From Oscillospiraceae bacterium (GTDB lineage Bacteria; Bacillota; Clostridia; Oscillospirales; Oscillospiraceae): a DNA stretch of 60,306 bases. Positions 1 to 7,966 of this stretch are shown piece by piece. The notes under the pieces are model-generated. The model made no database searches, was not told where the DNA came from, and saw only the letters and a program-made list of their open reading frames with translations. Position 1 is the first letter of the stretch. Each line of letters begins with the position of its first letter. A program made the position numbers and the translations under genes. The stretch covers positions 1-60,306 of the forward strand of contig JAFSRZ010000032.1 in NCBI GenBank assembly GCA_017445875.1. The letters are read 5' to 3'.

Positions 1-521
1 GTGTACTTTCAGTCATGAAGGCCCGCCTGAAAGGAATCTCATTTTCGCAACTTTTCGCCCCGTTTTCACTCAATGCCCTTCCCCTGCAATCCAACTAAGA
101 ATTTACCCAAAGTTTGTCTTGACTAAAGGGTTCACTTTAGCGCGGCGGAACAGCGGCAACTGTGAGATACGCGAAAAAATCAGGAAAACGCACGCTTATT
201 CTCAATCCCAGTACACTTTCTGTTAATATTGAGAATTGTCCAGCCACGCAAGTCTAAACAATTACGCGGCTGGACATTGTATATTTTCTGGTCAATCTGC
301 CCTCGCAGATGACACTTACTTTGAATCTCCCAGCGTTTCCCCGTCTATTACGTGACGGACAAAATGTCCGCCACGTTGTAAATCCCGAAAACGCCTCCAG
401 CGGCGGCAAAGTATCCTATGCCCAGATACCCGCCACCGCTGGTTTGCGATACGCTCCATACGTCTCCCGCGCTACGGGCGCAGGATTTGTATTCTACATC
501 TAAGGATGGAAGCGCATGAGT
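1..521. other. Non-coding left edge, inside the presumed skin element
   Basis: I see no convincing gene here. There is a short inverted repeat, CTAAAG/CTTTAG, around 123-140, a perfect 9-base inverted repeat ATTCTCAAT/ATTGAGAAT around 198-234, and a GTCCAGCC/GGCTGGAC inverted repeat around 239-275. On the minus strand the reading frame of the VWA gene stays open past its TAA stop for about 56 more codons (down to 348). That stretch encodes a Gly/Ala-rich hydrophobic tail with no early start codon. It may be decayed former coding sequence. A plus-strand frame at 309-503 overlaps it and matches nothing I know. Confidence 0.5.
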
Positions 522-1427
522 TTACATCAAACCATCCTTAAGCAACTCATCAAAAAAAGAAGGAAGCACACTCTGCCCCATCTGGTTATTGTTCACTCCG
601 ATATCGTCAATAGCCGGGACGCTCTGTACGGTATTCCCCTCCGAAACCATCACGCGTTCCCGTTTCCGAACGTGGTCTTTGATTTCTTGAAAAATATCCG
701 CATAATCCTGAGGCATGACCATTCTGTAGCGTTTACTGAAACGGTCAGGAACCTGCCCCGGAGGAAACATATCCCGCAACCTTGCCATGTCGGCGCCTTC
801 TCCGATTCCCAGAGGGAATACGTACAGCGTATTATTCTGTACACGTTCCCGCACCACGGAAAACTCGTTTCGCGGGTCATCCGTTGGCATTCCATCCGTC
901 ATGAATACCAAGATAGGCGTGTAGCTGTCATTATCCGCATCCCGCAGTTCTTCCTGCATTTCATCCAACTGCGCAAGGGAAGTACGGATTCCGTCGCCCA
1001 TAGCGGTTTCCGCTTTTTCCGTTTTGCATTTGCAGGAATCCACATCCAGTTCCACGCAGTCCAGAAAATCGTACTTGACGCGGGCGAATTTGCTGTACGT
1101 GATGATGGAAACAGCCACTTTCCGGGACAATTCGCGGTCGTCCTTCAACTGTTGGAGCAGACTGGAAAGCGTGTTGTTCAGTTGGTCCATCTTCTTGTAA
1201 TGCGCGTATCCGGGGCGGATGTCTTTCAGATTAAAGTAGTTGACGCTGTGTCCGTCCGAAAAACCGGAACCCGTGTTCCGCGTCAGTCCGCCCTCTTCAA
1301 TCCACCATTCATCCATGGACTGGCTGACATCCACGCAGAAGCAAATCAAAGCACGAGGGTCGCCGTCAATGAGCAAGCGGCGTTGCTGGCGGAAATGTTC
1401 GCTGGAATAATAAGCGTCGTTAGCCAC
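522..1427 (-). CDS. VWA-domain protein of the TIR/kinase-like operon
   Basis: This is a 301-residue protein made almost entirely of one von Willebrand factor A domain. The metal-ion-dependent adhesion site looks intact: DVSQSM near residue 32, a Thr in TAMGDG near 137, and MTDGMPTDD near 170. It resembles the TerY-like VWA proteins that accompany kinases and phosphatases in bacterial stress and conflict operons. There is no signal peptide, so it should be cytosolic. The start is GTG (1427) behind AAGGAGGG, 21 bases after the stop of the kinase-like gene, which makes it the third gene of the operon. Its role is inferred to be a metal-dependent scaffold or sensor. The VWA family call is firm, the system role is not. 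Confidence 0.85.
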   Translation of the reverse strand: MANDAYYSSEHFRQQRRLLIDGDPRALICFCVDVSQSMDEWWIEEGGLTRNTGSGFSDGHSVNYFNLKDIRPGYAHYKKMDQLNNTLSSLLQQLKDDRELSRKVAVSIITYSKFARVKYDFLDCVELDVDSCKCKTEKAETAMGDGIRTSLAQLDEMQEELRDADNDSYTPILVFMTDGMPTDDPRNEFSVVRERVQNNTLYVFPLGIGEGADMARLRDMFPPGQVPDRFSKRYRMVMPQDYADIFQEIKDHVRKRERVMVSEGNTVQSVPAIDDIGVNNNQMGQSVLPSFFDELLKDGLM

Positions 1428-1448
1428 GTAAATCCCTCCTTCCCCGAA

Positions 1449-3731
1449 TCAACGCTTGTCCCGGCAGTTCGGACAGCGAATCGGCTTGCTCCAGCCTTTT
1501 TTGCGATAAAATTCCGCGTCCTTATTCGTAAAGGGGAACGTGCATCCGCACTGGCGGCAGTGCAGATATTCGCTGGGGGCGTTATTCCATTCCTGTTGCT
1601 GTTGCTTGGCTCTGGAAACCAATGTGTTAAAGCAGTTTCCGCACACCGTAATGCGCTGGTTCCGCTGACGGTCCTCAAATTCCCGCATTTTATAAATAGG
1701 AACTTCGGCACCGCAGTTACGGCATTTCGCCGTGTTTTTCTTGCAGTCACGGCACCATTTCTGTTCTTCGTAGTCGAAATCCGTCTTCCCAATCTCGTGG
1801 GTAATCTTCGTGCGGTTGGAATAATAGAACGTTCTGCCACAACTCCTGCACGTAAACGAGACATTTGACTGACCGCTGGCGCAGGAAAGGCAGACCCGAT
1901 ACCCCCGCTCCCAGACATTGACCCGCTCTTTATTAATCCAGACATTTTGCATGAAATAAAAGCGAGGATGTTCCTGACCGCAGATTTGGCATTTGAAAAA
2001 AGTACGCTTTCCGTCGCGCCGGAATGTACGCGGAAACATCGCTCTGGAATCTTCCCGACCAGGTTCGGACAGCTTTTTCTGGAAGATATTGACCAGATTG
2101 AGCCACTCCGTCGCCCTCAGTCGATTTCCCGGCGCGGAGTTTTGACCCTTCGAGTGGAACGAGTTATAGAACGAACCGCACATCCGATAGGGCAGATGGT
2201 CCCAAACCATTTGCCAGACGCCGCCGGGACGTTCGGCGTCGCCGGAACGCCGTTGCTCCTTATTCGCAGAGAACGGAAACGACATATCGATGATGCTTTC
2301 GCGTTCGTTACTGCTACGGTTCTTCGCGTAGGGGAATTTTCCGGGCATCATCAGCATGAACGTCAGCACGGCAATCTCATAGTTTTCCTGGTCGACAGTC
2401 GTCATGAGAGGTTGCTTCTCTTCCCTCAGCAATTCTGGCGGCGTGAATGTCTGATTGCGCGACATAGCGGGATAGCCTTCAATTTGCCAGCTATCCGTAT
2501 CCACAAAAAAGACGTGTTCCTCATCTTGAATATAAATTGAGGCGGGATTCAAATAGCCAAAAGAAAGGCCAAGACGGTACATTCCGCAGATAGTTTTCAA
2601 AATGGTGGAAGCCAATACGCAGAGATTGCGCTTATCCCAGTTAGGGAAATATTGGGAAAGCCCCGTCGCCCCGTTCAACACAGAACGGGTAAGTTGCACT
2701 CCCTTGGAGGCGGGAATGAGAATGCCGACAAAATTTCCGTTGCCGTCTCTCAGCGTATCTTTAGGCCAGCAGACGCCGGGCAAGTCAACGGCATTCTGGA
2801 GCATTCGATTAGCCTTGGCCTCAAAAAAATTCAGTTGAAGAGCCGTTTCCGTGTAAATCTTTGCGAAAGAGTTGGCGTCATTCGTGGCATACGTAACGGA
2901 GGAATGGTCTGTCATCAAGGCCTTTTCCAGACGGTAGGCGGTTCGGCCGCGTTCGGACAACACCTGTTCGCCCACAGACGGAACGCGGCGCGGCGGGTTC
3001 ACCGCACGCTGTATTGGTGCCATTTCCGTCTGACGGCGGAATGGCTTCGCGCTTTCCGTCGCTTCTCTCGCAGGACGCTTTACCGAGGAGGACAGAGGAC
3101 AAAGTTTTCCGTCTCCATCCATCCCATACCATCTGAGGAACAGTCCCTTTTCCTTTGCCGCCTGTTGCGCCGCGTATCCCGCGTCGCCATCGGTTGTCAG
3201 GTATACAATGTTCCACTTCAGGCCTTTCGCCGCCATATCTCCGAAACACGCGGACAAATCTTCCCCGGAACGTTCCTGACAGTCCGCTTGATTTGCCAGC
3301 GTTTGTTCCGCAGAGGAAAGTTTCGCCTTTTCGTAAGCCGGAATGAAATAATATCTGGTCGCAAAAGACCCCTGACGTTCCCCGCGCCATGCGGCGGAAA
3401 ATGCCGGAAACGCCGCGCTTTTGATAAACAAAGCGTCCACAAAAACGCGGATTTGTTGCTGTGCAATCAGCTTTGGAACCGTATCGCCGATTTTCGGCCA
3501 GAATACGGCGGGCTTGTTGTCCCGCTGACGCGGCGACGCGTTATGATTCCGCGAACCGCGTGAGACAGGCGTCCCGTTTTCCTTTGGCGTAGGAACTGCC
3601 GTTCCAGCCGGAGGAACCGATGGAACGGGCACGACGGGATGCGGCGTGGAAACTGGACGGTCGGTCGCTTTCGCCGCTGAGTTCCCTTCCGTGGCCGGAG
3701 GATTCTTTTTGAGAAAATCTAAAAGTCCCAT
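1449..3731 (-). CDS. NYN-like / degenerate protein kinase / zinc-ribbon fusion protein
   Basis: This 760-residue multidomain cytosolic protein has four visible parts. Residues 1-75 are a Pro-rich linker. Residues 85-210 resemble a NYN/PIN-type nuclease fold, with acidic positions in FVDALF, SGEDLSACFGDM and TTDGDAGYA; this call is tentative. Residues 270-560 are a protein-kinase-like domain with a retained Lys (FAKIY) and VDTDSWQI in place of DFG. The catalytic-loop equivalent reads GYLNPASIYI, so the usual catalytic Asp and Asn are replaced and it may be a pseudokinase. Residues 590-760 hold at least four Cys-x2-Cys zinc ribbons. The ATG follows GGGGG, 17 bases after the TIR gene. VWA plus kinase plus zinc ribbon recalls TerY-P-type modules. 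Confidence 0.75.
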   Translation of the reverse strand: MGLLDFLKKNPPATEGNSAAKATDRPVSTPHPVVPVPSVPPAGTAVPTPKENGTPVSRGSRNHNASPRQRDNKPAVFWPKIGDTVPKLIAQQQIRVFVDALFIKSAAFPAFSAAWRGERQGSFATRYYFIPAYEKAKLSSAEQTLANQADCQERSGEDLSACFGDMAAKGLKWNIVYLTTDGDAGYAAQQAAKEKGLFLRWYGMDGDGKLCPLSSSVKRPAREATESAKPFRRQTEMAPIQRAVNPPRRVPSVGEQVLSERGRTAYRLEKALMTDHSSVTYATNDANSFAKIYTETALQLNFFEAKANRMLQNAVDLPGVCWPKDTLRDGNGNFVGILIPASKGVQLTRSVLNGATGLSQYFPNWDKRNLCVLASTILKTICGMYRLGLSFGYLNPASIYIQDEEHVFFVDTDSWQIEGYPAMSRNQTFTPPELLREEKQPLMTTVDQENYEIAVLTFMLMMPGKFPYAKNRSSNERESIIDMSFPFSANKEQRRSGDAERPGGVWQMVWDHLPYRMCGSFYNSFHSKGQNSAPGNRLRATEWLNLVNIFQKKLSEPGREDSRAMFPRTFRRDGKRTFFKCQICGQEHPRFYFMQNVWINKERVNVWERGYRVCLSCASGQSNVSFTCRSCGRTFYYSNRTKITHEIGKTDFDYEEQKWCRDCKKNTAKCRNCGAEVPIYKMREFEDRQRNQRITVCGNCFNTLVSRAKQQQQEWNNAPSEYLHCRQCGCTFPFTNKDAEFYRKKGWSKPIRCPNCRDKR

Positions 3732-3748
3732 AAATACCCCCTGATTTA

Positions 3749-4540
3749 TTACATATTGAGTCGGTTTATGGCCCGTGTCAGGACTTCAAGCGTATCGGGT
3801 CGCAAACCGCTTTTTCGATTGAGACATGAAAGCTCCTGGCAAAGCGTGCGCGCTTTTTCCAGAGCCGTTCTGTCCGTGCGGTTACTGTATCCAAATTTCT
3901 CGCAATAGAAAGCCAGCAAGAGCTTTGCGATTTCCTCTATACGACAATTTTTCCAGTAAAATTCCGCCTCGTCCGCCCAGCCGCTTCTCCACAAATCATC
4001 CCGGCTTCGCTTTACCAGAAACCTGAATTGATTGCATAATACGCTGGGGTAGCTGTTTTGATAAAAGTTCTGAATCCAATCAATCACCTCATTTTCTGTG
4101 CTTAACGCGATTGTATCCGAAAAGATAGTGTGAAGCTGTTGCGCCAGCGTATGGCTGAAGTCATCGGTGATAAACACTTTTGCCGCGTCCTTGGTACTGC
4201 AACATTCGTACATACGCGAAGTGTGAAAAGCGGAGACTTCCCCATAAAGATAACTCCATGTGCCATCGTCTCGCACATCCAACAGTCCTCCATACTGGTC
4301 ACGAGGAATGTTTTTGTTGACTACCAGCAAAAACAACGGGGTGCGCCGCACAATTTCTGGAGTTTGCTTAAAAGAGCCATAGCGATTCACTTCCGGGTGG
4401 AAGTACGGACGATTCTTTTTGCCTCCGATTAATGGGATACCTTTAATTTTTTCGTAAAGCATTTGCGCCTGAGCTTCTGAACCCTTGTATTTATTGCCGT
4501 GATAAGCAATGAATACGTCGAACTTTTCGTCCCGTGTCAT
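3749..4540 (-). CDS. TIR-domain protein, first gene of a candidate conflict operon
   Basis: The N-terminal 150 or so residues look like a TIR domain: FDVFIAYHG at the start, a central hydrophobic strand PLFLLVVNKNI, and YLYGEVSAFH, whose Glu could be the NADase catalytic residue. The C-terminal 110 residues are predicted helical and unassigned. Bacterial TIR domains commonly cleave NAD or make cyclic ADP-ribose signals in antiphage defence; that activity is inferred here, not shown. I chose the ATG at 4540 behind GGGAG; an ATG at 4558 would add six residues. It leads a three-gene operon with the NYN/kinase-like and VWA genes and has its own consensus promoter. Base composition is poorer in GC than the core genes to the right. 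Confidence 0.75.
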   Translation of the reverse strand: MTRDEKFDVFIAYHGNKYKGSEAQAQMLYEKIKGIPLIGGKKNRPYFHPEVNRYGSFKQTPEIVRRTPLFLLVVNKNIPRDQYGGLLDVRDDGTWSYLYGEVSAFHTSRMYECCSTKDAAKVFITDDFSHTLAQQLHTIFSDTIALSTENEVIDWIQNFYQNSYPSVLCNQFRFLVKRSRDDLWRSGWADEAEFYWKNCRIEEIAKLLLAFYCEKFGYSNRTDRTALEKARTLCQELSCLNRKSGLRPDTLEVLTRAINRLNM

Positions 4541-4625
4541 AGGCAAACAAGCTCCCATGTGATTGCATAATCCGGTATGCTGTTCCGTTTTCCGGCAAGC
4601 GTCCAGCGAAAAATCCTACATAATT

Positions 4626-4654
4626 ATTATACCACTTCTGTCAATATGTGTCAA
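4626..4654 (-). promoter_or_regulatory. Consensus promoter of the TIR operon
   Basis: Read on the minus strand, TTGACA (4654-4649) is followed 17 bases later by TATAAT (4631-4626), a perfect housekeeping promoter. A second TTGACA lies at 4644-4639, within the spacer. The transcript would have a leader of about 80 bases before the TIR start. Confidence 0.8.
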
Positions 4655-4697
4655 GTATTCATGAAATTTTCGTTTTTTGGACATTTTATACACTTTC

Positions 4698-4745
4698 AAA
4701 ACGTTCCGCCGTCTCATTAAGACGAAGACGGCAGAACGTTTTTTT
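4698..4745 (+). terminator. Strong hairpin with T-run between the divergent genes
   Basis: The arms AAACGTTCCGCCGTCT and AGACGGCAGAACGTT pair with one bulge and are followed by a run of T. It has the form of a rho-independent terminator on the plus strand, although no plus-strand gene precedes it in the window. It may instead insulate the recombinase promoter or be a relic. Confidence 0.7.
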
Positions 4746-4767
4746 CTTGAAAATTTCACAGTCACTC

Positions 4768-4796
4768 TTTACAAGTAAAATTCTCTATGGTATAAT
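4768..4796 (+). promoter_or_regulatory. Promoter of the serine recombinase gene
   Basis: TTTACA (4768-4773), a 17-base spacer and TATAAT (4791-4796) lie about 35 bases before the recombinase ATG, with the AAAGGAGG ribosome site in between. Confidence 0.75.
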
Positions 4797-4830
4797 ACAC
4801 TAAAATCATTAACAAAGGAGGCTTGTTACG

Positions 4831-6636
4831 ATGAACACGCCAAACCGTACCTTTGCCATCTACTCCCGGAAGTCGAAATTCACGGGCAAGGGGGAGAGTA
4901 TCGGCAATCAAGTGGAGTTGTGCCGGGAGTACATCCGCGCCCACTACGGCTACGCCGACGCCGATACCGCCGCCGTATTCGAGGACGAGGGATTTTCCGG
5001 CGGCAACCTGAACCGCCCCGGATACCAGCGCATGATGAAGGCCGCCCATGAGGGCAAATTCCGCGCCATTGTCGTGTATCGCCTTGACCGTATCAGCCGC
5101 AACATCAGCGACTTTTCCGGTCTGATTGAGGAGTTGAGCCGTCTGGACGTGGACTTTGTGTCCATCCGGGAGCAGTTTGACACGGGTTCGCCTATGGGAC
5201 GCGCCATGATGTATATATCATCGGTGTTTTCGCAGTTGGAGCGCGAGACGATAGCGGAGCGTATCCGTGACAACATGCGGGAGTTAGCGAAAACGGGTCG
5301 TTGGCTGGGCGGGGCTACGCCTACCGGGTACGCGTCGGAGAGCGGCAGGAGCGTGAGCGTGGACGGCAAAACGCGCAAGATGTGCCAACTGAAACTGATA
5401 CCGGACGAGGCGGAGATTGTGCGCGACATTTACCGTCTGTTCACGGAGTACGATTCCCTGACCGCCGTCGAAACGGAACTGTTACGGCGTCAGAGCGTGA
5501 CCAAGACGGGAAAGAGCTTCACGCGCTTTTCGATTAAAAATATCTTACAGAATCCCGTGTACCTGATAGCGGACGGGGACGCCTACCGTTATTTCGCGGA
5601 CAGGCAGGCGGAGATATTTTCGGACTTGCGGGAGTTCGACGGCGTGCGGGGGATACTGGCCTACAACCGCACCGACCAAGAGAAGGGACGCGCCGCGATA
5701 CCGTTACCCGTCAACGAGTGGATTATCACGGTAGGGCAACATCACGGAATCATCCCGTCTAAGACGTGGATACAGGTACAGGAATCGTTAGAGCGGAACA
5801 AATCGAAGGGCTACCGCAAGCCCCGGAGCAATGAGGCGTTGCTGACGGGACTGTTATTTTGTCGTTGCGGGAGCCGGATGTATCCGAAACTGACCAAGCG
5901 TGTGACCGCCGACGGCAAACCCGTCTACACTTACGTCTGCAAAATGAAGGAACGCAGTCAGCGGAGCCGTTGCAATGTCCGCAACGCGAGCGGGAACGCG
6001 CTGGACGCGGGAATCGTGGAGGAAATCAAGAAGTTGTCGGGGGACGAGAGCCACTTTATAGAGCAGTTGGAAAAGAGCAAGAAGTTCTACACCGGAGACC
6101 GTGACGAGTACGGGGCGACGCTGGAGGACTTGCGGCGGGAGTACGCGGCGAACGACAAAAAAATCACGGGACTGACGGACAGTCTCGCGGACTTAGGGGA
6201 CGGCGCGGCGCGGAAACGGGTTGCGGCGCGGATTGAGGAGTTAAGCCGCGCCGGGGAGGCGTTGCGCGTGCGTATCGGGGAACTGGAAGGGCTGACGGAG
6301 CGAAAGACGTTGAGCGACATGGAATTTGAGCTTATGCGGCAGTTGCTGACGAACTTCCGGGACAGTATCGACGCCATGAGCGTGGAGGAGAAACGCGCCG
6401 CCGTGCGGACGCTTATCCGGAAAGTGATATGGGACGGCGAATTTGCGCACGTCGTACTGTTTGGGGCGTCGGAAGATGAGATAGAGTATCCCGATTTGAA
6501 GCCGCTGATTTCCGCCGCGACGGACGCGGACGAATACGAACAGGGGGACATGGAGCCGGACGCGGAGACGCGTTTGTGTGAGGATACCGAACGAAATTCT
6601 GATGTACTTTCGCGGACAGCGGAAGTTACAGAATGA
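4831..6636 (+). CDS. Large serine recombinase of a skin-like sigK-intervening element
   Basis: This 601-residue site-specific recombinase has the three-part layout of large serine recombinases. The N-terminal resolvase domain (1-160) begins FAIYSRKSK with the nucleophile Ser and contains YRLDRISRN and FSQLERETIAERI. A recombinase domain spans about 170-310. A zinc ribbon (LLFCRCGSRMY...YVCKMK, distal Cys in RCNV) is followed by a coiled coil near 410-530. The same family includes SpoIVCA, which excises the skin element from sigK. Its last codons overlap the start of the sigK 3' fragment, so the recombination junction appears to lie within this reading frame. It has its own promoter and a strong AAAGGAGG site. 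Confidence 0.93.
   Translation: MNTPNRTFAIYSRKSKFTGKGESIGNQVELCREYIRAHYGYADADTAAVFEDEGFSGGNLNRPGYQRMMKAAHEGKFRAIVVYRLDRISRNISDFSGLIEELSRLDVDFVSIREQFDTGSPMGRAMMYISSVFSQLERETIAERIRDNMRELAKTGRWLGGATPTGYASESGRSVSVDGKTRKMCQLKLIPDEAEIVRDIYRLFTEYDSLTAVETELLRRQSVTKTGKSFTRFSIKNILQNPVYLIADGDAYRYFADRQAEIFSDLREFDGVRGILAYNRTDQEKGRAAIPLPVNEWIITVGQHHGIIPSKTWIQVQESLERNKSKGYRKPRSNEALLTGLLFCRCGSRMYPKLTKRVTADGKPVYTYVCKMKERSQRSRCNVRNASGNALDAGIVEEIKKLSGDESHFIEQLEKSKKFYTGDRDEYGATLEDLRREYAANDKKITGLTDSLADLGDGAARKRVAARIEELSRAGEALRVRIGELEGLTERKTLSDMEFELMRQLLTNFRDSIDAMSVEEKRAAVRTLIRKVIWDGEFAHVVLFGASEDEIEYPDLKPLISAATDADEYEQGDMEPDAETRLCEDTERNSDVLSRTAEVTE
6581..6600 (+). other. Presumed recombination junction (right attachment site) of the skin-like element
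   Basis: Homology to SigK begins at the Asn-Glu-Ile-Leu codons at 6590. In intact proteins of this family the preceding residues read Ala-Arg-Cys-Ile-Glu, whereas here they read Val-Arg-Ile-Pro. The known Bacillus skin crossover lies at AATGA in the same Asn-Glu codons; the equivalent bases here are AACGA (6590-6594). The exact core cannot be fixed without the left end. Confidence 0.65.
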
Positions 6637-6973
6637 GGTATCGCTGTCGGAGACCATCGACGCCGACGGGCAGGAGGACAGTTTACAGTTACTGGACGTG
6701 GTGGGCATCGAGGACACCATGTTGGAGGACTTGCACGACCGTGAGAACGCGCTTCGGGTGCGGCGACTGGTACGGGAATGTCTGCCGGAGCGGGAAGCGG
6801 AGGTTATCCGGCTGCGGTACGGTTTAGACGGCACGGTACCCTTGACACAGCGGGAAGTGGCGGCGAAATTCGGGATTTCGCGTTCGTACGTGTCCAGAAT
6901 TGAGACCAAGGCGCTAAAGAGTCTCCGCGCCGGACTGGAAGCCGCGACGCCGCGCAAAAACGCGGATTCGTGA
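6590..6973 (+). CDS. sigK: sigK 3' half: sporulation sigma factor K, split by the element
   Basis: This is the C-terminal part (about 127 residues) of a SigE/SigK-type sporulation sigma factor, beginning in late region 2 and running through regions 3 and 4. Recognisable motifs are NEILMYFRGQ, EVSLSETID, RLRYGLDG, LTQREVAAKFG and ISRSYVSRIE; the last is the region 4.2 helix-turn-helix that reads the -35 element. Full-length relatives have about 100 more residues with the core-binding region 2, absent here. No proper start codon or ribosome site fits this frame, so it should be expressed only after excision of the element fuses it to a 5' half left of the window, as in the mother cell of Bacillus subtilis and Clostridioides difficile. 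Confidence 0.9.
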   Translation, partial: NEILMYFRGQRKLQNEVSLSETIDADGQEDSLQLLDVVGIEDTMLEDLHDRENALRVRRLVRECLPEREAEVIRLRYGLDGTVPLTQREVAAKFGISRSYVSRIETKALKSLRAGLEAATPRKNADS

Positions 6974-7087
6974 CATTTCAGCGCGTAACATGGACGATAT
7001 CCCGCAAAATGAGACCATTTCAAACTTTACGTCGTGAAATCACGCCCTGTCGACGGTTTCCTGACGCATATTTTTTTGATTTTAGGC

Positions 7088-7116
7088 TTTACAGAACTGA
7101 CAAAAAGTGATACAAT
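7088..7116 (+). promoter_or_regulatory. Promoter for the MinD-like gene
   Basis: TTTACA (7088-7093), a 17-base spacer and TACAAT (7111-7116) lie 50 bases before the MinD-like start, in the gap after the sigK fragment. Confidence 0.55.
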
Positions 7117-7165
7117 ATGTTTTGATTTTTATTCGGCACTTTTAGTAAACAAATGGGGGTTCAGG

Positions 7166-7912
7166 ATGCCACAGCAAGGTATCTGTATTGGATTTGTGTC
7201 GGGCAAGGGCGGCACGGGGAAAACGTCGCTTGTGGCGGGAATCGGCGCGGCGCTGGCGGAGACCGGGAAGCGTACGTTATGCGTGGACTGTGACACGGAG
7301 TTTCGGAACTTAGACCTTGTGATGGGGCTGACGGAACAATCCCTGATGGACTTCACGGACGTTGCCGCGGGGCGCTGTACGCTGGAGGAAGCGGTAACGG
7401 AACATCCGGCGCGGCGGGGACTGTTTCTGTTAAACGCGCCTATCCGGGGCGGCGAACGCGTCACGAAAATGGAGATGAACGCGCTTGCCGCGCACATTCG
7501 GAAACACTTCGACTTTTGTCTGATGGACGCCCCGCCGGGCATGGGGGACAGTTTCGGACTTGTCAGCGGCGCGGCGGACCGTATGTTGTTAGTCGCGGAG
7601 ATGAACCCGCTATCGGTGCGGGACGCCCAGCGGGTCGTGACGGAGCTGGACGCGTTCCCGCCGGGCGACGTGCGGCTGATAGTCAACCGCGTTTGTCTTT
7701 CGCCGTTCCGACGCCCGGAACTCACGATTGACGATATCATGGACGGTGCCGGATTACCGCTGGCGGGACTGGTGCCGGAAGATGACGCCGTGTTGAAAGC
7801 GCTTTGTCACGGGACACTCATCAAGCCGGACAGCGCGGCGGGGCGAGCCTGCCGCAATATCGCCCAGCGTATCGGCGGGGAATATGTTCCGTTACCCCGC
7901 ATGTACCGGTAA
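7166..7912 (+). CDS. MinD/ParA-family P-loop ATPase
   Basis: This 248-residue ATPase has the deviant Walker A motif GKGGTGKTS at residues 11-19, a switch region with DAPPGMGDS, and VNRV late in the fold. These features place it in the MinD/ParA group, which positions division proteins, plasmids or other cargo. The Lys-rich amphipathic C-terminal helix that tethers true MinD to membranes is not evident, since the protein ends GEYVPLPRMYR, and no minC or minE is adjacent. A specific role in division is therefore uncertain. The ATG at 7166 sits behind GGGGGTTCAGG; an upstream in-frame ATG lacks a ribosome site. Confidence 0.8.
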   Translation: MPQQGICIGFVSGKGGTGKTSLVAGIGAALAETGKRTLCVDCDTEFRNLDLVMGLTEQSLMDFTDVAAGRCTLEEAVTEHPARRGLFLLNAPIRGGERVTKMEMNALAAHIRKHFDFCLMDAPPGMGDSFGLVSGAADRMLLVAEMNPLSVRDAQRVVTELDAFPPGDVRLIVNRVCLSPFRRPELTIDDIMDGAGLPLAGLVPEDDAVLKALCHGTLIKPDSAAGRACRNIAQRIGGEYVPLPRMYR

Positions 7913-7966
7913 CTTTATCGAAACAGTGAAACATAACGCAACCAAGTTGAGGAGGGGACATTTTTC

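Noticed and set aside
309-503. 64-codon plus-strand frame at the left edge
   Set aside because: No ribosome site, no recognisable family, and the opposite strand carries the more protein-like continuation of the VWA frame.
516-1868. 450-codon plus-strand frame opposite the VWA and zinc-ribbon genes
   Set aside because: Composition is Arg/His/Phe-rich shadow; the minus-strand proteins have clear domains and ribosome sites.
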